Of a stretch of 15,817 nt of DNA, positions 1-7,088 are shown piece after piece. A program made the position numbers and the translations under genes. The DNA comes from an uncultured Aquincola sp. (GTDB taxonomy: Bacteria > Pseudomonadota > Gammaproteobacteria > Burkholderiales > Burkholderiaceae), in the NCBI GenBank assembly GCA_937883885.1, contig CAKZXL010000501.1:1-15817 (forward strand). Reading direction: 5' to 3'. Below the pieces are notes generated by a model that saw nothing but the letters and a program-made list of their open reading frames with translations, did no database searches and was not told the origin of the DNA. Positions within the stretch are counted from its first letter, which is position 1; each line of letters begins with the position of its first letter.

Positions 1-917
1 CACTGGCCGCCGTGGCGCCGGTGCTCACGCCTTACCTCACCGACCTGCTGCTGAAGGTGATGATCCTGTCGATCTTCGCGCTCAGCCTGCAGCTCGTCGT
101 CGGCATCACCGGCCTGGTCAGCCTGGGCCATGCGGCCTTCTATGGCATCGGTGCCTATGTCACGGTGCTGGCCTCGGGCGATGGCGGCGGCTCCATCGCC
201 ACGCTGCTGCCGCTGGCCATGGGCGGCGCGGCGGCCTATGCGCTGTTCGTCGGGCTGCTGGGGCTGCGCACCCGCGGCATCTACTTCATCATGGTCACGC
301 TGGCCTTTGCGCAGATGGCCTACTTCGTGTTCCACGACACCGGCATCGGCGGCGGCAGCGACGGCATCTACCTGTACGTGCGGCCGGCGCTGGGCGCCAT
401 CGACCTGGAGGACCGGCGCACGCTGTACTTCGTGGTGCTGGCGGCGCTGGCCGGCACCTACGGGCTGCTGGCGCTGATCCGCCGCTCGCGCTTCGGCGCG
501 GCGCTGGCCGGCATCCGCGTCAATGAGCAGCGCATGCGGGCCGCTGGCTTCAACACTTACCTGTACAAGTTGGCGGCCTTCGTCATCGGCGGTGCGCTGG
601 CCGGGCTGGCGGGCTTTCTGGTGGCTTCGCGCGATGGCGTGGTCAACCCCGAGATGCTGGGCTGGCACACCTCGGGCGACGTGCTGCTGATGATCATCCT
701 GGGCGGGCTGGGCAGCCTGCGGGGCGCGGTGATCGGCGCGGTGGCCTTCACGCTGCTGCGCGAAGTGCTGTCCACCCATGGCCTGGTGGGCCCGCTGGCC
801 GACCACTGGCAGCTCACGCTGGGGCTGGCCATCATCGCTTTCGTGGCGCTGCTGCCCAAGGGCCTGATCGGCCTGATGGACCGGCTGTCGCCGCAATCGA
901 CCCCGAGAGGTGCTTGA
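1..917 (+). CDS. livM: Branched-chain amino acid-type ABC permease LivM (5' end cut by window)
   Basis: Inner-membrane permease of a HAAT-family (branched-chain amino acid or amide-type) importer. It pairs with LivH and carries substrate from a periplasmic binding protein. The frame is open to the left edge; the first in-window start is a GTG at 12, but LivM proteins normally have one more N-terminal hydrophobic segment, so the true start is probably upstream. Counting from the GTG, the family hallmarks are the GLVSLGHAAFYGIGAYV segment (residues 34-50), the GGSDG motif (114-118) and the cytoplasmic coupling region around ALAGIRVNEQRMRAAGF, followed by an AGLAG helix. Several hydrophobic helices alternate with short loops throughout. 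The TGA stop overlaps the next ATG (TGATG), so it is translationally coupled to livG. Substrate cannot be read from sequence: HAAT systems also carry urea, amides and aromatic acids. Confidence 0.93.
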   Translation, partial: LAAVAPVLTPYLTDLLLKVMILSIFALSLQLVVGITGLVSLGHAAFYGIGAYVTVLASGDGGGSIATLLPLAMGGAAAYALFVGLLGLRTRGIYFIMVTLAFAQMAYFVFHDTGIGGGSDGIYLYVRPALGAIDLEDRRTLYFVVLAALAGTYGLLALIRRSRFGAALAGIRVNEQRMRAAGFNTYLYKLAAFVIGGALAGLAGFLVASRDGVVNPEMLGWHTSGDVLLMIILGGLGSLRGAVIGAVAFTLLREVLSTHGLVGPLADHWQLTLGLAIIAFVALLPKGLIGLMDRLSPQSTPRGA

Positions 918-1660
918 TGCAAGCCATGCTGCAGGTGGAAGGGCTGAGCCGCCGCTTCGGCGGGCTGCTGGCCGTGAGCGACGTGGCCCTGGACCTGCAC
1001 GTGGGTCAGGTGCATGCGGTCATCGGCACCAACGGCGCCGGCAAGTCCACGCTCATCAACATGCTGTCGGGCGAGCTGGGTGCCAGCACCGGCCGCATCC
1101 GCTTCGATGGGCAGGACGTCACCGGCTGGTCGCAGCACCGGCGGGCGCGGGCGGGGGTGGGCCGCAGCTACCAGCGCACCACCATCTTTCCGGAGTTCAC
1201 GGTGCGCGAAAACTGCCGCCTGGCCGCGCAGGCCGCCTTTGCGCGGCCTTGGGCGCTGTGGCAGGCGGCGACAGCCTGCGCGCGCAGCACTGCCGCGGCC
1301 CAGGCCGCGCTGGAAGCGGCCGGCCTGGCGCATGAGGCCGATCGCATCGCCGGCACGATGAGCCACGGCGCCAAGCGCCAGCTGGAAGTGGCCATGTGCC
1401 TGGCCACCGCGCCGCGTGTGCTGCTGCTGGACGAGCCGCTGGCCGGCATGGGCGCCGAAGAAACCGACCGCATGCTGGCGCTGCTGCAACGCCTGAAGGC
1501 CACGCATGCGGTGCTGCTGGTGGAGCACGACATGGACGCGGTGTTCCGCATCGCCGACCGCATCACGGTGATGGTCAACGGCTGCGTGATCGCCAGCGGC
1601 GACCCCGAGCACATCCGCCGCGACCCCGAGGTGCAGACGGCCTACCTGGGGGAGCATTGA
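917..1660 (+). CDS. livG: Liv-type ABC transporter ATP-binding protein LivG
   Basis: Cytoplasmic ATPase subunit that powers the LivM-containing importer, as a heterodimer with LivF. The protein is 247 residues from the ATG at 917, which overlaps the livM stop by one base; a TTG three bases earlier and an ATG at 926 are alternatives. Motifs in order: Walker A GTNGAGKST (37-45), Q-loop glutamine in GRSYQRT (about 87), signature MSHGAKR (148-154), Walker B LLLDE (169-173) and switch histidine in LVEHD (204). The signature is slightly divergent but keeps the Ser and the Gly, so the subunit should be active. The C-terminus (EHIRRDPEVQTAYLGEH) is the typical LivG tail. It is the second gene of a livM-livG-livF operon, and livF starts two bases after its stop. 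Confidence 0.95.
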   Translation: MQAMLQVEGLSRRFGGLLAVSDVALDLHVGQVHAVIGTNGAGKSTLINMLSGELGASTGRIRFDGQDVTGWSQHRRARAGVGRSYQRTTIFPEFTVRENCRLAAQAAFARPWALWQAATACARSTAAAQAALEAAGLAHEADRIAGTMSHGAKRQLEVAMCLATAPRVLLLDEPLAGMGAEETDRMLALLQRLKATHAVLLVEHDMDAVFRIADRITVMVNGCVIASGDPEHIRRDPEVQTAYLGEH

Positions 1661-1661
1661 C

Positions 1662-2363
1662 GTGCTGAAGATCGAAAGCCTGAACACCTACTACGGCGAC
1701 AGCCACATCCTGCGCGGCGTGGACGTGCAGGTGCCCGCCGCCACCGCCGTGGGCCTGCTGGGCCGCAACGGCATGGGCAAGACCACGCTCATCCGCTCGC
1801 TGATGGGCTATGTGAAGCCGGCCTCCGGCCGCGTGCTGGTGGACGGCAAGGACGTGACCGGCTGGGCGCCCGAGAAGATGGCGCGGCTGGGCATCGGCTA
1901 CGTGCCTGAAGGGCGGGGCATCTTTCCCAACCTCTCGGTGCGAGAGAACCTGGTGATGGCCGAGCGCCCCGGCCTGGACGGCCGCAGGGCCTGGACCTTC
2001 GAGCGGGTGATGCACACCTTCCCGCGGCTGGCCGAGCGGCTGGGCCACGGCGGCCAGCAGCTGTCGGGCGGCGAGCAGCAGATGCTGTCCATCGGCCGCG
2101 CGCTGATGACCAACCCGCGGCTGATGATCCTGGACGAAGCCACCGAAGGCCTGGCGCCGCTGATCGTGGCCGAGATCTGGCGCGTGATCGGCGAGATCCG
2201 CGCCACCGGCATCGCCACGCTGATCGTCGACCGCGACTACCGCAAGGTGCTGGGCCACACCGAGCAGGCGGTGGTGATGCAAAAGGGCCGCATCGAGCTG
2301 GCCGGCGGCTCGGCCGCGCTGGCGGCCGACACCAGCCGGCTGGGCGAATTTTTGGGCGTGTGA
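1662..2363 (+). CDS. livF: Liv-type ABC transporter ATP-binding protein LivF
   Basis: Second ATPase of the plus-strand HAAT importer, 233 residues, starting at a GTG one base after the livG stop codon. Motifs: Walker A GRNGMGKTT (34-42), the LivF-specific VPEGRGIFPNLSVREN block (81-96), signature LSGGE (134-138) and Walker B LMILDE (154-159) followed by ATEGLAP. The switch-histidine position reads IVDRD; LivF proteins normally lack the His here (E. coli LivF has VEQN), so this is not a defect. It keeps both Walker A and the signature, in sharp contrast to the LivF-like protein encoded immediately downstream on the other strand. It is the last gene of the operon, and only 10 bp separate its stop from that of the convergent operon, leaving no room for a conventional terminator. 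Confidence 0.95.
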   Translation: MLKIESLNTYYGDSHILRGVDVQVPAATAVGLLGRNGMGKTTLIRSLMGYVKPASGRVLVDGKDVTGWAPEKMARLGIGYVPEGRGIFPNLSVRENLVMAERPGLDGRRAWTFERVMHTFPRLAERLGHGGQQLSGGEQQMLSIGRALMTNPRLMILDEATEGLAPLIVAEIWRVIGEIRATGIATLIVDRDYRKVLGHTEQAVVMQKGRIELAGGSAALAADTSRLGEFLGV

Positions 2364-2373
2364 GCGCGGCGCT

Positions 2374-2982
2374 TCAGCCGTCCAGCACCACCACCTGATC
2401 GGCCACCGGCTGCCACCAGAGCGCCTGCGCATCGGCCACCAGCACCGCCAGGCCGTGCTGGCGCAGCTCGCCCAGCCGCTGCACCAGGCGCTGCGCCAGC
2501 GCGGGCGCCAGCGCCTGCGTGGGCTCGTCCAGCAACAGCCAGCGGGGTGAGGCCACCAGGCCTTGCGCCAGCGCCAGCAGCCGGCGCTGCCCGCCGGACA
2601 GCGTGCCCGCCCGCTGCTGCCGGCAGGCCTGCAGTTCAGGCCACCACTGGGCGCTGCGCTGCAGCGCCTGCGACAGTGCAGCGGCCGGCAGGTGGCAGCC
2701 GGCGGCACGCAGGTTGTCCTGCACGCTCAAGCCCGGCAGCACCGGCGGCTGCGCCGGCACCAGCACCAGGCCACGGCGGCGGCGCTGGTCGGGCGGCAGG
2801 CCATCCACCCGTTGCTCGTGCAGCCACAGGCTGCCCTGCTGCAGCGGCTGCAGGCCGGCCAGCGCGGCCAGCAGTTCACCGGTGTCTGGCGTGCGGGTGG
2901 CGGTCAGCAGCACCAGCTGGCCGGGTGGCAGCCGCAGGTTCAACGGCGCGCTGCCGCCGGCGCGCAGGTCGCGGGCCTCCAT
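2374..2982 (-). CDS. LivF-like ABC ATPase with a degenerate Walker A, short C-terminus
   Basis: LivF-type nucleotide-binding subunit of the second Liv operon, 202 residues against about 235 usual. The chosen ATG at 2982 overlaps the upstream gene's TGA by one base; a GTG at 2985 is possible. The signature LSGGQRR (128-134) and Walker B WLLLDEPTQALAP (148-160, Glu153) are intact. The P-loop is gone: where a Walker A such as GRNGAGKST should stand (residues 28-36) it reads ATRTPDTGE, with Thr34 in place of the invariant Lys and all three glycines lost. The switch region reads VLVADAQ, without His, but LivF proteins commonly lack that His. The protein ends right after VVVLDG, missing the usual 25-30 residue tail. 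It probably cannot hydrolyse ATP at its own P-loop but can complete the partner's site with its LSGGQ. A decaying gene is an alternative, though the intact frame and signature argue against it. Confidence 0.88.
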   Translation of the reverse strand: MEARDLRAGGSAPLNLRLPPGQLVLLTATRTPDTGELLAALAGLQPLQQGSLWLHEQRVDGLPPDQRRRRGLVLVPAQPPVLPGLSVQDNLRAAGCHLPAAALSQALQRSAQWWPELQACRQQRAGTLSGGQRRLLALAQGLVASPRWLLLDEPTQALAPALAQRLVQRLGELRQHGLAVLVADAQALWWQPVADQVVVLDG

Positions 2983-3701
2983 CACAGGGTGGCTCCTGCA
3001 CCGGCGCAGGCGGCGCGCACGCGGGCATCGGCCAGCACCTGGGCCGTGGGTCCGTGCGCCAGCAGACGGCCTTGCTGCAGCACCAGCACTTCTTCGCAGC
3101 AGCGCGCCACCAGGCGCAGGTCGTGTTCGACCAGCAGGGTCTGCGTGCCGGTATCGGCATGCACACGTTCCAGCCAGGCCGCCAACGCCGCGCGCTGGTG
3201 GGGCGGCAGGCCGGCGGCCGGTTCGTCCAGCAGCAGCAGCCGGGCACCGCCGGCCAGCGCCCGCGCCCAGGCCACGCGCCGGCGTTCGAAGCGGTCCAGC
3301 CTGCCGCAGGGGGCTTCACGCAGCGGCCACAGATCGGCCCCTTGCAGCGCCTGCTGCAGCGCGGCGGCCTTGTCGGCGCGCGACCCCGGCCGTGCATCCA
3401 GCGCCACGGCCACGTTGTCGGCCACGCTGCGCTCGGGCACCAGCGCGTCGTGCTGGAAGGCGCGGCGCAGCCCCGCCAGCGCGCGCTGGCGAGGGCTCAA
3501 GGGGTGCAGCGGCAGCTGGTCCAGCAGCAGGCGGGTGGCGGGCTGCACCGGCACCAGGCCGCTCAGTGCGTCCAGCAGGCTGCTTTTGCCCGCGCCGTTG
3601 GGCCCGATGAGGCCGACCACCGGCGCGCGCAACTCGGCGGTGACTTCGTCCAGCGCCACCAGGCCGCCAAAGCGCACGCCCAGCCGGTGCAGCGAGATCA
3701 T
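2982..3701 (-). CDS. LivG-like ABC ATPase with a degenerate signature motif
   Basis: LivG-type nucleotide-binding subunit, 239 residues, with the ATG at 3701 overlapping the permease stop (ATGA). It carries a full set of catalytic residues: Walker A GPNGAGKSS (33-41), Q-loop Gln in RRAFQHD (83), Walker B LLLLDEPAAGL (156-166, Glu160) and switch His193 in LVEHD. What is missing is the signature: LivG proteins read roughly LxYGQQRRLEIARAL, whereas residues 135-150 here read LDRFERRRVAWARALA, so the Ser/Gly core that contacts the gamma-phosphate is replaced by Asp-Arg-Phe. In a heterodimer with the LivF-like partner (no P-loop, perfect LSGGQ), its P-loop would face an intact signature while its own lost signature would face the lost P-loop. 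The frame runs on upstream over the permease in a different reading frame; that extension is not coding. Confidence 0.9.
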   Translation of the reverse strand: MISLHRLGVRFGGLVALDEVTAELRAPVVGLIGPNGAGKSSLLDALSGLVPVQPATRLLLDQLPLHPLSPRQRALAGLRRAFQHDALVPERSVADNVAVALDARPGSRADKAAALQQALQGADLWPLREAPCGRLDRFERRRVAWARALAGGARLLLLDEPAAGLPPHQRAALAAWLERVHADTGTQTLLVEHDLRLVARCCEEVLVLQQGRLLAHGPTAQVLADARVRAACAGAGATL

Positions 3702-5659
3702 GGCCGGCCCCGCACCGGCGGGCGCGGGGCGCGCCTGGGCCAACGAAACCGCCAGGCCATGCGTGCCAGCGTTTGCAGTTGCACCACCAGGCCCTGCGGC
3801 GCGGTGGCCAGCGCATGCATCAGGGCCAGGCCGAACAGCAGCAGGGCCAGCTGCGCATCCAGCCCCAGACTGGCCAGTGCGCCGGGCACCACCCGGTGCA
3901 GCACCCCGGCCAGCAGCGGCCCCGCCGCAGCCTGTGGCCCGGCGATCACCGTGGTGGCCAGCAGCACGATGGATTCGCCGGGCGCGAAGGAGCGGGGGTC
4001 CAGCGTGCCCAGCTGCAGCGCCAGCAGGCTGCCGGCCAGCCCGGCGGTGGCCGCGCACCAGGCCAGCGCCTGCAGCCGCCTCAGGTTCACCGGCACTGCA
4101 CAGGCCAGCGCGGCGGCGGGGCTTTCGCGCATCAGGGCCCAGGCCCGACCGGGTGCGCCACGCACCATCGCCCCTTGCAGCGCCAGGCAGGCCCACAGCA
4201 GCAAGGCGGCGCCTCGCAGCAGCGCGGCATCGCCCGCCCACCCCGCGGGCCGCGCCATCGGCACCATGCCGGGGCCGTAGCCGGCCAGGCCGTCGGAGCC
4301 GCCGTTGGGAAACTGCAGCGCGTGGATCACCACGCCGAAGGCGCCCGCCAGCATCAGGCTGGCCAGCGCAAAGCCCAGGCCGCGCAGCCGCAGCAGCGGC
4401 AGGCCCACCAGCGCGCCGGCCAGCGCGGTGCCCAGCGTGGCAACCCCCAGGCACATGCCCACCGGCCAGCCGGTGCCGTGCCACAGGCGCAGGCACAGCC
4501 AGCCGCCCACGCCCATCCACGCCACCTGGGCCAGCTGCACCAGGCCCAGCTGTGCCTGCAGCAAGGCCACGCCGCAGGCTGCCATGGCGTAGATCACGGC
4601 CGCCGTCCATACCTGCAGCCAGTAACCGCCCAGCAGCGCCGGCAGCAGGGCGATGGCCAGCGCCGGCCCCAGCAGGCGGCGCACGGTCGGCCCCGCCGCG
4701 GGCCACGCGACCGACCATCGGCCAGCCGCCGCATCGGCGGCCGGGGCAACGGGCACCTTCGGCAGGGGCCCTGTCAGGGCCCGGCGGCGTGGCCGCCGCC
4801 AGCCGCGCCAGCGCACCGCGGCCAGCGCGCGCGCCACTTCCACCAGCAGCGCCAGTGCAAACGGCACCGCAGCGCGAAACGGGCTGGCCGCGGGCCACTG
4901 GGTGGCCCAGGCTTCGGCCACGCCGATGGCCAGGCCCGCCGCCAGCGTGGCCGGCCAGGCGTGCAGCCGGCCCACCACCGCTGCCGCCAGCGCCGGCACC
5001 ACCAGGAAAGTGAGGGTGCCGGCATCCAGCCGCACCAGGTGGCCCAGCAGCAGGCCGGCGATGCCGCACAGCAGGCCGCTCCAGGCCCAGGCCAGTTGCT
5101 CTGCGCGTTGCACCGGCACCCCCAGCAGCCGCGCATGGGCGCGGTGGTCGGCCAGTGCACGCCAGGCCAGCCCCAGGCGGCTGCAGGCCAGCAGCCAGCC
5201 GGTGCCGCCGGCCGCCAGCACCGCCACGGCCAGCGCCAGCAACCGGCTGCTCGTGAGCCGCAGGCCCGGCCACTGCAGCACCAGCGCATCGGTGGGCAGC
5301 AGCAGCCGGCGCGGCGCGGGTGGCCAGGCCCAGCCCACGGCGCCCAGCAGCGCCAGCGCCAGGCCCAGGGTGCCCAGGGCCTGCAGCACCGGCTCGCGCG
5401 CCGCCAGTCGCGGCGCCACGGCATGGCCGTACAGCAGCGCCACGGCGGTGGCGGCGCCCACCGCCACCGCCGCGGCCGGCAGGCCCACCGGTCCGGGCGC
5501 GGCCAGCTGCCAGGCCAGCAGCGCCGCCAGCGCCCCCAGGGCACCCTGCGCCAGGTTGAGCACGCCGGTGCTGCGGTACAGCAGCAGCAGCGCCACGCCG
5601 GCCAGCGCGTACACCGCGCCCAGGGCCAGGCCCGAGATCCACAGGGCGCCCGCGGGCAT
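3698..5659 (-). CDS. LivH-LivM fusion permease of a HAAT-type ABC importer
   Basis: One 653-residue membrane protein that joins the two permease subunits normally made from separate livH and livM genes. Residues 1-285 are LivH-like: GLALGAVYALAGVALLLLYRSTGVLNLAQGA at the N-terminus and the cytoplasmic coupling segment RALADHRAHARLLGVPVQRAEQLA (167-190), followed by an AGLLLG helix. A basic and Ala/Pro-rich linker spans about 283-325. Residues 326-625 are LivM-like, with GLVQLAQVAWMGVGGWL (372-388), the LivM hallmark NGGSDGL (452-458) and a second coupling segment around ALMRESPAAALACAVPVNLRR (508-528). The C-terminal tail is Arg/Pro-rich and probably cytoplasmic. It starts 12 bp after the binding-protein stop and ends overlapping the LivG-like start by four bases, so all four genes form one operon. 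The fusion would force a LivH/LivM heterodimer. Confidence 0.9.
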   Translation of the reverse strand: MPAGALWISGLALGAVYALAGVALLLLYRSTGVLNLAQGALGALAALLAWQLAAPGPVGLPAAAVAVGAATAVALLYGHAVAPRLAAREPVLQALGTLGLALALLGAVGWAWPPAPRRLLLPTDALVLQWPGLRLTSSRLLALAVAVLAAGGTGWLLACSRLGLAWRALADHRAHARLLGVPVQRAEQLAWAWSGLLCGIAGLLLGHLVRLDAGTLTFLVVPALAAAVVGRLHAWPATLAAGLAIGVAEAWATQWPAASPFRAAVPFALALLVEVARALAAVRWRGWRRPRRRALTGPLPKVPVAPAADAAAGRWSVAWPAAGPTVRRLLGPALAIALLPALLGGYWLQVWTAAVIYAMAACGVALLQAQLGLVQLAQVAWMGVGGWLCLRLWHGTGWPVGMCLGVATLGTALAGALVGLPLLRLRGLGFALASLMLAGAFGVVIHALQFPNGGSDGLAGYGPGMVPMARPAGWAGDAALLRGAALLLWACLALQGAMVRGAPGRAWALMRESPAAALACAVPVNLRRLQALAWCAATAGLAGSLLALQLGTLDPRSFAPGESIVLLATTVIAGPQAAAGPLLAGVLHRVVPGALASLGLDAQLALLLFGLALMHALATAPQGLVVQLQTLARMAWRFRWPRRAPRPPVRGRP

Positions 5660-5671
5660 GGCCGGCCCCGC

Positions 5672-6955
5672 TCAGCGCCGGGCGATGCCCTGGCGCCGCT
5701 CCGAGGCCTGGATGGGCGCCAGGTAGTCCGACTCGGTGTCGAAGCAGCCGGCCACCGTCTCGTAGCCGCTGCCGGTGTAGCGCAGCATGATGCCGGCGTG
5801 GTTGGGCATGTGGCGGTCGCCATCGCCGAAGTACCAGGGCCGGCACAGCAGGTCGCTGCGGTGGTCGCGCACCGCGCGCAGCGCCCGCGTCACGGCCCGG
5901 CGGCTGTCCAGGTCGCGTGGGTTCATCTGCAGCAGCGCGGCGGTGAAGATGTCGGCCGCCACGAAGCCCGCCTGCGAGAAGGTGTCGCGCCGCTGGGTGG
6001 CCAGCGCGTCGCTGCTGCCCCAGCCTTGCATCACCGCGCGCCAGCGGCGGGCGTCGGGGCCGTCGCCGTCCAGCCGGGTGAGTTCGGCATGCACGTACAG
6101 CCGGTTCGCCCAGTAGCGGCCCAGCGCCGCGGGCACCTGGTCGTCGTACAGCGGCGTGGGCGCGATCCAGCGGTAGCGCTCGCCCAGGTCCTGCTCCTGC
6201 GCGGCCTGCAGCAGCGGCAGCGCCAGGCCGGCGGGCAGGTTCACCAGCAGCGTGTCGGCGCCGGTGGCGCGCGCCTGCAGCAGCACCGACGTGAAGTCGG
6301 CGCTGGCCGCGTCGAACAGCACCGCCTGGCTGCGCAGGCCGCGGCCGGCCAGCCAGCGCTGCACCGCGTCGCAGGTCCAGTGGCCGCCGCCCGGGGTGTT
6401 GACGCTGATGCACGCCACCGAACGTGTACCCAGGCTGCGCACCGCCCACTGCACCGCGCCCAGGTTGCTGGGCAGCGGCCCGCCGTTGGTGGAGACGATG
6501 TTGCGCGACTCGAAACACTCCTGCACCGCGCAGGCCGCGGCGATGACCACCACGCCCTGCTGCTCGTACAGGCGGGCGTTGACGCGCATTTCCACCAGGC
6601 TGCCGTTGCCCACCAGCGCCAGCACCTGGCGGTCCGTCACCAGGCGGGCGGCGGCCTGGGCGGCACGCTCGGCATTCCACTGGTCGTCTTCGATCAGGTA
6701 CTGCACCGGCCGGCCATGGATGCCGCCATGCTGGTTGACGCAGCGGAAGTACGCGCGCGCCGCACCGGCCGACGAGCTGAAGTCGTCTGGCCCGGTCTTG
6801 CCCACGATGGCCCCCACCCGCAGCGGCGCACCCTGCGCGGGCGGGCCGCCGCTGGCGCGGCACGGTGGCGGCGCCGCCATCGCGGCCACCGGCCCCGCGG
6901 CCAGGGCAAACAGCAGCACGAACGTGCGGTGGCGGGCGCGGGCGGTAAAGGCCAT
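5672..6955 (-). CDS. Periplasmic ligand-binding protein, HAAT/Peripla_BP_6 type
   Basis: Exported substrate-binding component, 427 residues, first gene of the second Liv operon. The N-terminus has a Sec signal (basic MAFTARARHR, hydrophobic TFVLLFALAAGPVAA, likely cleavage after AMA near residue 27). The mature part opens with the family pattern: LRVGAIVGKTGPDD (45-58), YFRCVNQHGGIHGRPVQYLIEDD (69-91), an AAARLVTDRQVLALVG segment (101-116), then alternating alpha/beta lobes. No lipobox is seen, so a soluble periplasmic protein is expected. Eight cysteines remain in the predicted mature chain (32, 72, 142, 147, 182, 195, 371, 404), many for this family and compatible with disulphides. The ATG at 6955 has a GGGGGA Shine-Dalgarno five bases upstream. 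The ligand cannot be predicted. It lies back to back with the giant sensor kinase across a 133-bp control region. Confidence 0.9.
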   Translation of the reverse strand: MAFTARARHRTFVLLFALAAGPVAAMAAPPPCRASGGPPAQGAPLRVGAIVGKTGPDDFSSSAGAARAYFRCVNQHGGIHGRPVQYLIEDDQWNAERAAQAAARLVTDRQVLALVGNGSLVEMRVNARLYEQQGVVVIAAACAVQECFESRNIVSTNGGPLPSNLGAVQWAVRSLGTRSVACISVNTPGGGHWTCDAVQRWLAGRGLRSQAVLFDAASADFTSVLLQARATGADTLLVNLPAGLALPLLQAAQEQDLGERYRWIAPTPLYDDQVPAALGRYWANRLYVHAELTRLDGDGPDARRWRAVMQGWGSSDALATQRRDTFSQAGFVAADIFTAALLQMNPRDLDSRRAVTRALRAVRDHRSDLLCRPWYFGDGDRHMPNHAGIMLRYTGSGYETVAGCFDTESDYLAPIQASERRQGIARR

Positions 6956-6960
6956 GGTGA

Positions 6961-6966
6961 TCCCCC
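6961..6966 (-). promoter_or_regulatory. Ribosome binding site of the binding-protein gene
   Basis: GGGGGA on the minus strand, five bases before the ATG at 6955. It fixes the start of the substrate-binding protein, whose signal peptide begins immediately. Confidence 0.7.
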
Positions 6967-6971
6967 AGACA

Positions 6972-6992
6972 CAATTGACATCAATTGGTCAA
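6972..6992. repeat. CAATTG pair and TTGAC-N8-GTCAA inverted repeat, candidate operator
   Basis: CAATTG (itself palindromic) occurs at 6972-6977 and 6982-6987, exactly one helical turn apart. Overlapping it, TTGAC (6975-6979) and GTCAA (6988-6992) form an inverted repeat with an 8-base spacer. The repeat ends 17 bp before the start codon of the binding protein, a place where a bound regulator would block transcription of that operon. No regulator gene is recognisable nearby, so the operator role is inference. Confidence 0.4.
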
Positions 6993-7016
6993 GCCCTGTC
7001 AGCTCGATCAATGTCG

Positions 7017-7045
7017 CCATTTGCAAATTCATCTTCCTCCATTTG
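7017..7045. repeat. ATTTGCAAAT palindrome within a CCATTTG direct repeat
   Basis: ATTTGCAAAT at 7019-7028 is a perfect 10-bp palindrome. CCATTTG occurs at 7017-7023 and again at 7039-7045, a 22-bp (about two-turn) period. It lies 43-71 bp upstream of the kinase start, where activator or repressor sites for that gene could sit. In such GC-rich DNA these AT-rich matches stand out, but function is not shown. Confidence 0.35.
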
Positions 7046-7088
7046 AGGGGGAGTTGCCAGTATTCTTGAGGCGCCCCGCCCCGCGCCG

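Larger units (their letters stand above)
6956..7088. promoter_or_regulatory. Divergent intergenic control region between transporter operon and sensor kinase
   Basis: 133 bp between two divergently read genes, the only clearly AT-richer patch of the window (mainly 6970-7066). It must hold the promoters of both the Liv-type operon (minus) and the kinase (plus). It contains CAATTG twice ten bases apart, an inverted repeat TTGAC-N8-GTCAA, a perfect palindrome ATTTGCAAAT and a direct repeat of CCATTTG 22 bases apart. TTGACA at 6975-6980 (plus) and TTGACC at 6992-6987 (minus) resemble -35 boxes, but neither has a convincing -10 at normal spacing, so no promoter is assigned. The kinase ATG at 7089 has no clear Shine-Dalgarno. 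Confidence 0.6.

Noticed and set aside
2224..2250. Loss of the switch histidine in the plus-strand LivF (VDRD)
   Set aside because: LivF family members, including E. coli LivF, normally lack this His, so the protein is regarded as canonical.
2374..2982. LivF-like gene as a pseudogene
   Set aside because: It has an uninterrupted frame, a coupled start, a perfect signature and Walker B, and losses exactly complementary to its partner. A functional degenerate subunit fits better, though decay is not excluded.
2982..6974. A 1330-codon open frame on the minus strand covering the permease and binding protein
   Set aside because: Only its last 239 codons (the LivG-like ATPase) show a recognisable family. 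The rest is Arg/Gly/Ala-rich out-of-frame translation of the permease and binding-protein genes, which have clear domains in their own frames.
6975..7066. Sigma70 promoters from TTGACA (6975) or TATTCT (7061)
   Set aside because: Neither box has a fair partner at 16-18 bp spacing, so no specific promoter is called.
3773..7069. Long plus-strand open frames (816 and 1098 codons) opposite the second Liv operon
   Set aside because: They are antisense to well-supported genes, composed of Gln/Ala/Arg/Gly-rich text with no motif, as expected from the lack of stops in very GC-rich DNA.
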